Assembly: GCF_900890705.1 (NCBI RefSeq)
Contig: NZ_CAAHFH010000001.1
Span: forward strand, 186,001-250,000
Direction: 5' to 3'
Origin: Pontiella sulfatireligans
GTDB taxonomy: Bacteria; Verrucomicrobiota; Kiritimatiellia; Kiritimatiellales; Pontiellaceae
DNA length: 64,000 nt
The position numbers were made by a program, and so were the translations under genes. Below the pieces are notes generated by a model, which worked only from the letters and a program-made list of their open reading frames with translations, was not told where the DNA came from and ran no database searches. Position 1 is the stretch's first letter, and each line of letters begins with the position of its first letter. Below, piece by piece: positions 26,685-35,609 of the stretch.

Positions 26685-28505
26685 TCATAGACCCTCTAAC
26701 TCCTCCCAGCGTTCAAAACTTTTTTCGAGTTCGTGGGGAATCGCCTCGGCGCGGGCGTTCGCGGCGGCGATTTCTTCCTTTGTTTTCTGGTAGAAACCGG
26801 GGTCCGACATGGCCGTATGAAGCGCTTCCTGCTCCTCTTCGAGCTGTTCGATGCGTTTCGGCATGTTTTTCAGCTCTTCCCGTTCCTTATTGCTCAATTT
26901 GCGGGTGGCTTTCTTCTTTTCGGCCGGTTGCTGGCTTTTGGCTTTGGGCTTTTCGGCATTCGACCTTTGCGTCAGCCAATCATCATACCCGCCGGCATAT
27001 TCGCCGATTTTCCCGTCGCCCTCGAAAACCATGGTGCTGTTGACGACATTGTTCAGGAAGGAACGGTCGTGGCTGACGAGCAGGAGCGTGCCCTCATAGT
27101 TGGCCAGCAGCTCTTCGAGCAGTTCGAGCGTTTCCACGTCGAGATCGTTGGTCGGCTCGTCGAGCACCAGTACATTGGATGCCTTGGTGAACAGCTTGGC
27201 CAGCAGCAGGCGGTTGCGCTCCCCGCCGGAGAGGACGGCAACCTTTTGGCGTGCGCGGTCGGGCGTGAAAAGAAAGTCCTGCAGATAGCCAAGCACATGC
27301 TTCTTGCTGTCGCCGATGGTGATGAACTCATCCATGCTGACGTTTTCGGCAACGGTTTTTGTTTCATCGAGCGTCACGCGGTGCTGGTCGAAATAGGCCA
27401 CTTCAAGTTTGGTGCCGTGATCGACGGTGCCGCATTTCGGTTGCAGCTGTCCGAGCAGGATTTTAATGAGCGTGGTCTTGCCGCAGCCGTTGGGGCCAAT
27501 GATGCCGATCTTGTCGCCTCGCATGATTTCCGCATCCATATCCAGAATGAGGGGAAGCCCGTCATAGTCGTGCGAAATGTTCTTTGCGGTGATCACTTTG
27601 CGTCCAGAGAGGCCTGCTCCAACCACCTGCATGCTGACGTTGCCGGTGCGTTCGCGCCGTTGGCCGCGGTCGCCGCGCATTCGTTCTAGCGCGCGGACGC
27701 GTCCTTCGTTGCGGGTGCGGCGCGCCTTGATGCCCTTGCGGATCCAGACTTCTTCCTGCGCCAGCTTTTTATCGAACTGGGCCCATTGTTCGGCTTCACC
27801 GTCGAGCAGGGCTTCTTTGCGCTTGAGATAGGTGTCGTAGTCGCATGCCCATGAGTGCAGCTTGCCGCGGTCGAGCTCGAGAATGCGCGTGGCCAGTCTG
27901 CGCAGGAACTCGCGGTCATGCGTTACAAACAGGATGGTGCCGGGATAGCGCCCCAAAAAGTTTTCCAGCCATTGGATGGATTCGATGTCGAGGTGGTTGG
28001 TCGGCTCGTCCAGTACGAGGATGTCCGGCTCGCAGACGAGGGCTTGGGCCAGCAGGGCGCGGCGTTTCTGCCCGCCGGAGAGCTCGTTGAAGCGCCACTC
28101 GTTTTCAAGGCCGACCAGCGAGATCGCTTTGTCGGCTGCCTGGTGGGAGACATAGTCGTCGTGCGGATGTTGCCATTCCCTTTGGTCATTGCTTCCTCCT
28201 TCGGAGGAAGCCTCCTTCGTAAAGCTCGGGTCCAAGCCTTGGAAAACGAGCTCTTCGACGGTGCCGGCCTGTTCGTGCGGCACATTTTGGCGCAGGCGAC
28301 GGACCTTGAGTCCGGGCTGACGGAGAATTTCGCCGGAGTCGGGTTCGATGAAGCCGCTGACGATTTTAAGCAGGGTCGATTTGCCCTCGCCGTTTCGCCC
28401 GACCAGGCAGATGCGCTCGCCCCGCTCAATCTGCAGCGTTGCGTCGTTGAGCAGCATCGGACCGCCGAATGCCTTGTGCAGGTTCTGTAAACTAAGTAAA
28501 GCCAT
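26685..28505 (-). CDS. ABC-F family ATPase (Uup-like)
   Basis: 606 residues from ATG at 28503-28505; the open frame continues upstream into a repeat and is rejected. First ATPase: GRNGEGKSTLLKIVSG (Walker A), LSGGQKRRALLAQAL (signature), ILVLDEPTNHLD (Walker B). Second: GPNGCGKTTLIKIL, LSGGERNRLLLAKLF, VLVLDEPTNDLD. A Lys/Glu-rich coiled-coil C-terminal domain (ATRKLSNKEREELKNMPKRI then EQLEEEQEALH) is typical of Uup. No membrane segments. ABC-F proteins act on the ribosome or, for Uup, also on branched DNA. Between the first ATPase motifs is an insertion, SFTKEASSEGGSNDQREWQH, made from a genomic palindromic repeat. Confidence 0.94.
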   Translation of the reverse strand: MALLSLQNLHKAFGGPMLLNDATLQIERGERICLVGRNGEGKSTLLKIVSGFIEPDSGEILRQPGLKVRRLRQNVPHEQAGTVEELVFQGLDPSFTKEASSEGGSNDQREWQHPHDDYVSHQAADKAISLVGLENEWRFNELSGGQKRRALLAQALVCEPDILVLDEPTNHLDIESIQWLENFLGRYPGTILFVTHDREFLRRLATRILELDRGKLHSWACDYDTYLKRKEALLDGEAEQWAQFDKKLAQEEVWIRKGIKARRTRNEGRVRALERMRGDRGQRRERTGNVSMQVVGAGLSGRKVITAKNISHDYDGLPLILDMDAEIMRGDKIGIIGPNGCGKTTLIKILLGQLQPKCGTVDHGTKLEVAYFDQHRVTLDETKTVAENVSMDEFITIGDSKKHVLGYLQDFLFTPDRARQKVAVLSGGERNRLLLAKLFTKASNVLVLDEPTNDLDVETLELLEELLANYEGTLLLVSHDRSFLNNVVNSTMVFEGDGKIGEYAGGYDDWLTQRSNAEKPKAKSQQPAEKKKATRKLSNKEREELKNMPKRIEQLEEEQEALHTAMSDPGFYQKTKEEIAAANARAEAIPHELEKSFERWEELEGL

Positions 28506-28513
28506 GTTGTGTA

Positions 28514-28587
28514 TGGCCACGAAGAGGCGCAAGAGGCACGAAGACAAGAGGTTTGGGTCTTTGTGCTTTTTGCGCCCTTTAGTGGCT
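28514..28587. repeat. interspersed palindromic repeat upstream of the ABC-F gene
   Basis: TGGCCACGAAGAGGCGCAAG and AGGCACGAAGA on the left are complementary to TCTTTGTGCTTTTTGCGCCC and TTTAGTGGC on the right, with few mismatches, giving a ~28-bp imperfect stem. It is related to repeats at 11378-11505 and 13441-13561. Its position just before the start codon puts it in the ABC-F 5' leader if transcription begins further upstream. Confidence 0.65.
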
Positions 28588-28678
28588 ATCCTCTTCAGTT
28601 GCAAAGACGCGGAGTATCCAGATTTTCGCGGCGTTGGAAAGATTAATTGGGCATGCAAAGCCGTTCCGTCTGCAGTGC

Positions 28679-29260
28679 TTATGCGAAGGTTTCCGCTTTC
28701 GGATTGCAGCTGAATGAATAGGTTGCGCTAGAAAGCCGGTGGTAGACGCGCCTGGTTCGGAGCAAGGGCGGCCAGTTCATCAACAGTGCGGCCAGCCCTT
28801 CCCAGACCGAAACCCAGGCTGCAATAACGAGTCCCTCCGCCATGACCCCCTCGATCACGGCATCGTCGAGGTCGTAGTTGAGGTTGAGGTAGATGGACGC
28901 CGTCAGCATGAACGCACCGAGACCGAGCAGGATCACGGACGAGCGGAACATCCGCATTAGTTCACGTTTGTTCGTTTCAAGCAGGTATCCAAAATAGTTG
29001 TGTATGCTTTTGCATACCCGGCTTTCCAGCGACGGGGTGGTTGCTTCCGAGAAAATGAAGTTTACGGAGAACGGTTCGCGGTGCAGTTCCCGAACGGAGT
29101 CGATCAGGTATTCCACGAGATCATAATCGAGTTCCTTTTTGACAAACGGCGCATGCTTGTCGAAATCGTCGTAGAGGTCGCTCACCTTCGAGGCAGCAAT
29201 GTCGATGGCCAGCGTCCCGCCGCTGTCGCGTCGGTATCTTTCCAGAATGTGTTTTTTCAT
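28679..29260 (-). CDS. two-helix membrane protein, paralogue of 31910-32473
   Basis: 193 residues from ATG at 29258-29260. The N-terminal ~110 residues are soluble and charged (MKKHILERYRRDSGGTLAID, then SKVSDLYDDFDKHAPFVKKE). Two membrane segments follow: SSVILLGLGAFMLTASIYLN and MAEGLVIAAWVSVWEGLAAL. The tail RTRRVYHRLSS is basic. About two thirds of residues match the gene at 31910-32473. I do not recognise a named family. It is transcribed divergently from the RimK cluster. Confidence 0.75.
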   Translation of the reverse strand: MKKHILERYRRDSGGTLAIDIAASKVSDLYDDFDKHAPFVKKELDYDLVEYLIDSVRELHREPFSVNFIFSEATTPSLESRVCKSIHNYFGYLLETNKRELMRMFRSSVILLGLGAFMLTASIYLNLNYDLDDAVIEGVMAEGLVIAAWVSVWEGLAALLMNWPPLLRTRRVYHRLSSATYSFSCNPKAETFA

Positions 29261-29462
29261 TTTATTCACCGGTTTGTGCGGTACCATTAACCAACGGGAC
29301 GCAATGTTGTCGCTATTGACATGCTTCTAACGCATGAAATACAATTTCGCAACACATGTGATTGGAGCGTTACGACTTCGACGCCGAAAATCCCGATACA
29401 TGGGGTGGTTTTGCCTCATGAGTGAACTAGCTGGCGTACATTATATGATTCAAGGATAACCA

Positions 29463-29921
29463 ATGAATGAAACGCTAAAACTGGGATGGAGAGAATGGTG
29501 CGCCCTTCCTGAAATTGGAATACCGGCCATCAAGGCCAAGGTTGATACAGGAGCAAAAACTTCCTGTCTGCATACCTTCTGCATCGAGCCATACCGAGAA
29601 GACGGCGTTGGTTTCGTGCGCTTCAAAGTCCACCCGCTGCAGAAAAACGAAGAGCTGATTCTTGAATGCACAGCCGCCGTGAAAGATGAACGAACCGTGA
29701 GCGATTCGGGGGGGCATAAAGAGCTACGCTATATTATTGATACTACGGTATTAATTGGCGATAAGAGCCGACTGATTGAGATGTCGCTGACCAACCGAGA
29801 CTCCATGCGTTTTCGCATGCTGCTTGGGCGGCGCGCCATGGAAGAAAATACGCTCGTTGATCCTGCGGCTTCCTACCTCAACGGAATACTCAAGGCCAAA
29901 ACGCTGTACGGTCTTGTTTGA
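29463..29921 (+). CDS. ATP-dependent zinc protease / aspartic-protease-like protein (RimB type)
   Basis: 152 residues. A retropepsin-like signature is present near residue 27 ([20 protein letters not shown]), with a [20 protein letters not shown] segment near the end. This is the PF05618-type family, often called ATP-dependent zinc protease and known as RimB in the rimABK operon of pseudomonads. The stop TGA lies 12 bp before rimK. In that system RimB influences glutamate-tail length on ribosomal protein S6 made by RimK; a similar pairing is inferred here. Confidence 0.85.
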   Translation: MNETLKLGWREWCALPEIGIPAIKAKVDTGAKTSCLHTFCIEPYREDGVGFVRFKVHPLQKNEELILECTAAVKDERTVSDSGGHKELRYIIDTTVLIGDKSRLIEMSLTNRDSMRFRMLLGRRAMEENTLVDPAASYLNGILKAKTLYGLV

Positions 29922-29935
29922 AAAAGGAAAACATC

Positions 29936-30841
29936 ATGAAAATTGCGATACTATCCCGAAATGCAAAACTTTATTCAACGCGCCGACTCAAAGAGACTGC
30001 GGAGGCAAAGGGGCATGAAGTACAGATCATCGACGTGCTTCGGGCCTACATGAACATTGCTTCTCATAAACCGACCATTCACTACAAGGGAGAACCTATC
30101 GAAGGGATCGATGCCGTGATTCCCCGCATCGGCGCGTCCGTGACGTTTTATGGTGCATCCGTACTCCGCCAGTTTGAAATGATGGGTGTCTATCCGTTGA
30201 ACGAATCGGTCGCGATTACACGATCTCGCGACAAACTGCGCTCCCTGCAGCTGCTTTCGCGCAAAGGCATCGGGCTTCCATTGACCGGGTTTGCCAACAA
30301 GCCGGACGACATCAAGGATATGATCAAGATGGTTGGCGGTGCGCCCCTGGTGGTCAAACTGCTGGAAGGCACGCAGGGGATCGGCGTGGTTTTGGCCGAA
30401 ACCCAGAAGGCTGCCGAAAGTGTGATTGAAGGATTCATGGGCGTGAAGGCCAATATTCTAGTGCAGGAATATATCAAAGAAGCCGGTGGAGCAGACATCC
30501 GCTGCCTCGTGGTAGGAGGCAAGGTGGTTGCATCGATGAAACGGCAGGCGGCCGCGGGTGAATTCCGATCCAACCTTCATCGTGGAGGCAGCGCATCCCT
30601 GATCCGTATTACCCCGGAAGAACGCTCCACGGCCGTGCGCGCCGCAAAAATCATGGGACTCAACCTGGCAGGAGTCGACCTGCTTCGTTCCAATCACGGA
30701 CCGGTTGTGATGGAAGTGAATTCCAGCCCGGGACTGGAAGGTATCGAGACTTCCACAGGTAAAGATATTGCTGGATTAATTATAGAGCACATTGAAAAAA
30801 ATGCAAAACCAGGCAACACTAAAACCAAGGGGAAAGGTTAA
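29936..30841 (+). CDS. rimK: RimK-type ATP-grasp ligase
   Basis: 301 residues. ATG 29936 follows AAAGGAAAA; an in-frame TTG at 29918 overlaps the previous gene and is rejected. The pre-ATP-grasp domain is [20 protein letters not shown] and [20 protein letters not shown]. The ATP-grasp core shows [38 protein letters not shown], and the metal-binding [17 protein letters not shown]. Length and motifs match RimK, which adds glutamate to the C-terminus of ribosomal protein S6, though relatives ligate other amino acids. Three bases separate it from the downstream AspA-like gene. Confidence 0.92.
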   Translation: MKIAILSRNAKLYSTRRLKETAEAKGHEVQIIDVLRAYMNIASHKPTIHYKGEPIEGIDAVIPRIGASVTFYGASVLRQFEMMGVYPLNESVAITRSRDKLRSLQLLSRKGIGLPLTGFANKPDDIKDMIKMVGGAPLVVKLLEGTQGIGVVLAETQKAAESVIEGFMGVKANILVQEYIKEAGGADIRCLVVGGKVVASMKRQAAAGEFRSNLHRGGSASLIRITPEERSTAVRAAKIMGLNLAGVDLLRSNHGPVVMEVNSSPGLEGIETSTGKDIAGLIIEHIEKNAKPGNTKTKGKG

Positions 30842-30844
30842 GCC

Positions 30845-31894
30845 ATGCAGCCGGCCATCATGATTGGTGGACATGAAATCAAGGCAGGTACCCGGCAACT
30901 GATTCATCTGTCGCTCCCCGAGTTCTACACCTATGCCCCCACTACCATGCCGATTCATATCGTGCATGGACGCAATCCCGGGCCCTGCCTGCTGGTCACG
31001 TCGGCGGTGCATGGGGACGAAATCAACGGAGTGGAAATCATCCGGAGGCTGCTCGGCCATAAATCGCTGGAGCGGATTAAGGGAACCTTGATTCTGATCC
31101 CCGTGGTTAATGTATTCGGTTTTGTTGCGCAGTCGCGTTATCTGCCTGACCGGCGCGACCTGAACCGATCTTTTCCCGGCTCGCCCAAAGGATCGATGGC
31201 TGCCCGGTTGGCCAATGTGCTTATGTCCGAGATCATGCCGCATTGTACCCACGTGATTGACCTTCACACCGGCGCCATCGCCCGCGAAAACCTTCCTCAG
31301 ATCAGGGCAACACTCAACGGCAACCAGGAGCTGATAGAGCTGGCCAAGGCATTCAATGCGCCGGTGGTGCTAGCTTCTGGCCTGCGCGAAGGCACCTTCC
31401 GCAAGGCGGCGCATGATCTGGGCGTACCCTCACTGGTCTACGAAGCTGGCGAGGCGCTTCGGTTCGATGAGGTTTCCATCCGCGCCGGGGTTGTTGGAAT
31501 ACTCAATATTCTGTCCCATCTGGGCATGACCCGCAAGCGTGCTCGCCGAAAGGAACATCAACCATTAATCGCAAAAAGCTCGCAATGGGTACGCGCTTCG
31601 CAAAGCGGCGTCGCCCGCTCACTGGTCGCTCTGGGGGCGAGGGTTTCGGTCGGCGACGAACTGGCTTTCATCAGCGATCCGTCCGGCGGGCACGAAGAGG
31701 TGGTGAAAAGTTCCGTGGCGGGGATTGTGATCGGCCGAACCCGGCTCCCGCTCGTACACGAAGGCGAAGCCATTTTTCACATCGCCAAATTTTCCCAAAC
31801 CTCGGAAGCCGCGGAATCGATTGAAAACTTTCAGGATGCCTTCGATCCGGAAACGGACACGGTGGAAAGCGAAGAACCTCCCGTCGTCAGCTAA
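30845..31894 (+). CDS. succinylglutamate desuccinylase/aspartoacylase-family hydrolase
   Basis: 349 residues. The zinc site of the M14 AspA/AstE family is visible: TSAVHGDEINGVEIIRRLLG (His and Glu), RRDLNRSFPGSPKGS, and VIDLHTGAIARENLPQIRAT (second His). A C-terminal beta-barrel domain (VSVGDELAFISDPSGGHEEV) is typical of this subgroup. The family hydrolyses amide bonds next to an acidic amino acid. Its place after a protease-like gene and RimK suggests it removes or recycles an amino acid added by the ligase, which is inference. Confidence 0.88.
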   Translation: MQPAIMIGGHEIKAGTRQLIHLSLPEFYTYAPTTMPIHIVHGRNPGPCLLVTSAVHGDEINGVEIIRRLLGHKSLERIKGTLILIPVVNVFGFVAQSRYLPDRRDLNRSFPGSPKGSMAARLANVLMSEIMPHCTHVIDLHTGAIARENLPQIRATLNGNQELIELAKAFNAPVVLASGLREGTFRKAAHDLGVPSLVYEAGEALRFDEVSIRAGVVGILNILSHLGMTRKRARRKEHQPLIAKSSQWVRASQSGVARSLVALGARVSVGDELAFISDPSGGHEEVVKSSVAGIVIGRTRLPLVHEGEAIFHIAKFSQTSEAAESIENFQDAFDPETDTVESEEPPVVS

Positions 31895-31909
31895 TTATGC
31901 CTTTCAGAA

Positions 31910-32473
31910 TCAGGCCTCGGTTTGGAATTGCAGATCAGTCGAAGAGAGCCGGTGATAAACCCGCCGGGTGCGCAACAGCGGCGGAAGATTCAGAAGCACG
32001 CCGGCCAATCCTTCCCAGACCGATACCCATGCGGCAATCACCAACCCCTCGGCCATCACCCCCTCAACGACGGCATCGTCGAGGTCGAACCTAAGGTTGA
32101 GATAGATGGAGACCGCCAGCATAAGCGCCCCGAGCGAAAGCAGGATAACGGACGAGCGTAGCGTCTTCATGACTTCGCGCCTGTTCGTTTCCAGCAGGTA
32201 GCCGAAATAGTTTTTGATGCTTTTCTGCACGCGCAATTCAAGCCCGTTGTCAATGGGAGAGCCAAACGTGAAACAGACGCCGAAGGATTCTCGTCCCAGC
32301 TCGGTGACGGAATCGATCAGGTATTCGACGAGATCGTAGTCCAGCTCCTTTTTGACAAACGGCGCATGCTTGTCGAAGTCATCGTATAGATCGCTTACCT
32401 TCGACGCTGCAATATCGACAACCAGCTTTCCTTCACCATCGCGGCGATAGCGTTCGAGAATATGTTTTTTCAC
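31910..32473 (-). CDS. two-helix membrane protein, coupled to ptsP
   Basis: 187 residues, opening MKKHILERYRRDGEGKLVVD then IAASKVSDLYDDFDKHAPFV, nearly the same as its paralogue at 28679-29260. Two hydrophobic segments follow (SSVILLSLGALMLAVSIYLN and MAEGLVIAAWVSVWEGLAGV). The start codon overlaps the ptsP stop by 4 bp, so translation is probably coupled. It converges on the AspA-like gene with 15 bp between stops. Function unknown; the shared soluble N-terminus may be the working part. Confidence 0.78.
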   Translation of the reverse strand: MKKHILERYRRDGEGKLVVDIAASKVSDLYDDFDKHAPFVKKELDYDLVEYLIDSVTELGRESFGVCFTFGSPIDNGLELRVQKSIKNYFGYLLETNRREVMKTLRSSVILLSLGALMLAVSIYLNLRFDLDDAVVEGVMAEGLVIAAWVSVWEGLAGVLLNLPPLLRTRRVYHRLSSTDLQFQTEA

Positions 32474-34725
32474 CTGATACTTCTACCCTCCAGAAAGGCC
32501 TCGACCTCGGAAATCCGGCTGAATTTGAGCATTTGGAGAGCGGTGCAGACCGCCTCATCCATGTTGACTGCTTCCGCCGCCTGCTGGATGTCCGGCATCC
32601 GGCGCGGTGCAATGCTGAGCTTTGTGATTCCGACGCCGAGCAGGAACGGGATCATTTTCGGATCGCGGGCAATATCGCCGCAGATGGAAACATCGGTTTG
32701 GTGTTTCCGCCCCGCGGCGGCCACGAGTTCGATCGCGCGCAGGATCGCCGGATGGTACGATAGGTAGAGCCGGGAGACCATGGCATTGGTCCGGTCGACC
32801 GCGAGCATATATTGAATGAGGTCATTGGTTCCAATGGACATGAAATCCACTACGCGTGCGAAATCCTCCGCCTGCGCAACTGCTGATGGAAGCTCCACCA
32901 TGATTCCCAGTTTTGTCTCGTGGTTGTAGACCTCGCCGCGCCCGTCCAGCACCTTCATGCAATTTTGGACCAGTTCCCGCGCCTCAACAAATTCATCGAC
33001 GGAGGAAATCAGCGGGAACATGATGCGCGTATTGCCGCCGGAGCCAGCGCGAAGCATGGCGCAGATCTGTTCAGAAAAGATATCCTTGTTTTGTAGCAGG
33101 AAACGGATTCCGCGCAACCCAAGGAAGGGATTGTCCTCCTCGACTTCGCCCAGATGTGCAACCAGCTTGTCGCCGCCGATATCCAGCGTGCGGAATGTCA
33201 CCTCGCGCCCGTCCATTGCCTCGACGATGCGGCGGTATATCTGGTATTGCTCCTCTTCCATGGGAAAGGTGTCGCGGATGAGAAAGGGGAATTCGCTGCG
33301 GTACAGCCCAACCCCCTCCACTCGGAATTTGTTCGCCAACTCCAGGTCGCTCAGCAAATTGATGTTGGCAAACAGATGAATGGAGGTGCCGTCCGCCGTG
33401 CGGGTTTCCGCCTTGACCGCCGGCGAGGTTTCTTGCATGGAGGCCGCCTGGCGCAGCTCTTCATACTTCGCGAGCACCTCACTTGAAGGTTTGATGAAAA
33501 CCGTCCCCTGCGTGCCGTCGATCAGCAATTCCCAGTTTTCCGGAATCAGTCCAAACACTTCGGGATCGACCATGACCATTGGCTTGTGGAGCGACCGGCA
33601 GATAATTGCAATATGGGCGGTTATGCCGCCCTGTATAATAAATCCTTCCGCCTTTTCGGTTGCGAGCTTCAGCACGTCCGACGGCAGCAGCGTATCCGCC
33701 AGGATGATCTGCCCGCTGTAGTCCACATGCGCCCGGCCGCCGCCGACCAGGTTTTCGAGCAGCCGATGGCCGAGATCCTTCAGATCGTGTTCTTTTTCCT
33801 TCAGACGCGGATTGGAGCTGGCTGAAAAAATATCGACATATTGGTTCACGGTAGCGACCAGCGCATCGACGGGCGGGGTGCCTTGCTGGATCTGCCGGCG
33901 GATGCCCCCGGTAAACTCTTCATCGGCCAGGATCAAAAGATGAGCGTTGAAAATCAGCTGAGCCACATCGGAGAGCGCCTCGCCCGCATCGAACTGCATC
34001 TTCTGCAGCTGCCGCTCGCTCTCCGCCAGGGCGCGGTCGAAATCTTCCATTGTCAGGGTTGCGGGCATGGTCTCCGGCACCCGGAAGCGGCCGGCCCGTC
34101 CCGAGACCAGCAGCCGGGCCTTCCCGCACGCCACGCCATCGCTGGCCGGGCGGCCTTTCACCAGCCCGGAAGCCGCTTTCGCACGCGCCGGTTCCAGGGT
34201 GTCCTTTTTCCGATGCAATCCCATCAGCAGATCGGCATTTTCGATGACGGCGGCCAGCTGGACCGCAATGGTTTCCAGCACCTGTTCATCGGTCTTGTCA
34301 AAATAGTCGGGCTGGACATCTTGAACCACCAACACGCCCACCCGCGTCAGCTGGCGCCGGATCGGCACGGCCATAAACGCCTTGTATCTTTCTTCCCCAA
34401 GGCCCTCGATGGACAGCGAATCCGAGCTATCCGAGACGCAGCCCACGCAGACCGAGCACAGTTCCTTCAAAGTGCGGCCAACCAGCCCTTGCCCAAGGGG
34501 AAGCTGAAGTTTGCCGATGGCGTTCCTGTTCAGACCCTGCGACGCGCGCAACGTCAGCATGCGGCTTGCTTCGTCGTAGCTATAGATGGAGCAGACCGCC
34601 GCCCGCATGTGATAGGCCACCACACTCACGGCGGCCTGCAGGAAGTCATCCAGGCTGTTGCTTTTTTCGAAGAGCGACGAAAGCTCCTCAATATCGAAAG
34701 TCATGTTAATGTTTGCTTTGCCCAT
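32470..34725 (-). CDS. ptsP: PtsP, GAF-containing phosphoenolpyruvate-protein phosphotransferase (EI-Ntr type)
   Basis: 751 residues; ATG 34725 follows AAAGGA. A GAF domain spans about 15-165 (DDFLQAAVSVVAYHMRAAVC; FMAVPIRRQLTRVGVLVVQD). Then comes the PEP-utiliser N-terminal domain, a swivelling His domain with FIIQGGITAHIAIICRSLHK (phosphorylated His), and the TIM barrel with GVGLYRSEFPFLIRDTFPME, FRTLDIGGDKL and VSICGDIARDPKMIPFLLGV (active Cys). It takes phosphate from PEP and passes it to an NPr/HPr protein. No HPr or EIIA gene is in the window, so the partner must be elsewhere. Confidence 0.93.
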   Translation of the reverse strand: MGKANINMTFDIEELSSLFEKSNSLDDFLQAAVSVVAYHMRAAVCSIYSYDEASRMLTLRASQGLNRNAIGKLQLPLGQGLVGRTLKELCSVCVGCVSDSSDSLSIEGLGEERYKAFMAVPIRRQLTRVGVLVVQDVQPDYFDKTDEQVLETIAVQLAAVIENADLLMGLHRKKDTLEPARAKAASGLVKGRPASDGVACGKARLLVSGRAGRFRVPETMPATLTMEDFDRALAESERQLQKMQFDAGEALSDVAQLIFNAHLLILADEEFTGGIRRQIQQGTPPVDALVATVNQYVDIFSASSNPRLKEKEHDLKDLGHRLLENLVGGGRAHVDYSGQIILADTLLPSDVLKLATEKAEGFIIQGGITAHIAIICRSLHKPMVMVDPEVFGLIPENWELLIDGTQGTVFIKPSSEVLAKYEELRQAASMQETSPAVKAETRTADGTSIHLFANINLLSDLELANKFRVEGVGLYRSEFPFLIRDTFPMEEEQYQIYRRIVEAMDGREVTFRTLDIGGDKLVAHLGEVEEDNPFLGLRGIRFLLQNKDIFSEQICAMLRAGSGGNTRIMFPLISSVDEFVEARELVQNCMKVLDGRGEVYNHETKLGIMVELPSAVAQAEDFARVVDFMSIGTNDLIQYMLAVDRTNAMVSRLYLSYHPAILRAIELVAAAGRKHQTDVSICGDIARDPKMIPFLLGVGITKLSIAPRRMPDIQQAAEAVNMDEAVCTALQMLKFSRISEVEAFLEGRSIR

Positions 34726-34980
34726 AACGTCCTTTGTAGGTGCTGGATCTTTTTCAGAGTACGGCAGCCGGACCGGGTTTAGAGAGCAGATGTCATTCTC
34801 TGTTTATGGCATTGTAAATATTTCCCGTGTTCCTGCAACTCCGATTCCGGTTTCATTCAATGTCCGTGGTTTTTTTCCCTGCCTGACGGTGAAAAATTAG
34901 ATCGCACCGCATCTAGCAGGATGCTCTAATGTCGCCACGGTTCGCGATCATTGTGAACCTGTTGTCGGGAGATCCACCAA

Positions 34981-35487
34981 GTGATTACGATTTTATCAAT
35001 AATCGGCATGTTGCTCCTGCTGTGCCTGTCCGCATTCTTCTCAAGTTCAGAGTCGGCGCTTTTTTCGCTCGATCCCCTTCAGGTAAGGCGCATTGGCGAA
35101 ACAAAACCCGGCGCCGGCCGACGAATTGAGCGGCTGCTGTCGAGTCCGTCGCAACTGCTTTCCGCCATTCTCATCGGCAATACGCTGGTCAATGTTGCCG
35201 CTTCCAGCCTCGGGCATTCCCTGATCGAGCATGCCATCCCCCACTATGGCATTTTCATTGCCGTCCCGGTCATCACCCTGCTGCTGCTGGTTTTTGGCGA
35301 AGTGACCCCGAAGCGCGTCGCCCTGCACATGCCGGAGCGCATCGCGGTGTTCTTTGCCGTGCCGATCCAGCTGATCACCCTGCTAATGAAGCCGCTGAAC
35401 GGCGTGTTCAGCGGCATCGACCGCTTGCTCCATCGCGGCACCGTGGTGTTAGTGTATAATGCCGGCGATGCGTCTTTGCAGGCTTAA
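34981..35487 (+). CDS. DUF21/CNNM-type membrane protein, apparently truncated
   Basis: 168 residues from GTG 34981. The DUF21 domain is clear: AFFSSSESALFSLDPLQVRR, PSQLLSAILIGNTLVNVAAS, VPVITLLLLVFGEVTPKRVA. Four hydrophobic stretches are visible. Full-length HlyC/CorC (CNNM) proteins continue for ~250 more residues with CBS and CorC-C domains, but here the frame stops just after IDRLLHRGTVVLVYNAGDAS. No CBS domain follows in any frame before the type I restriction genes. It is either a gene broken by deletion or a short stand-alone form. Confidence 0.7.
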   Translation: MITILSIIGMLLLLCLSAFFSSSESALFSLDPLQVRRIGETKPGAGRRIERLLSSPSQLLSAILIGNTLVNVAASSLGHSLIEHAIPHYGIFIAVPVITLLLLVFGEVTPKRVALHMPERIAVFFAVPIQLITLLMKPLNGVFSGIDRLLHRGTVVLVYNAGDASLQA

Positions 35488-35609
35488 GGCGCTGGGGGAA
35501 TATTGGAGCTCGTAACCGCGTTGTCCGAAAGGTCCGGCAACGTATCCATCGATAAAGTGATCAGCGAAACAAGAATCAGGAATTAAACGGGGAACGCAAA
35601 AGCCTTCCC

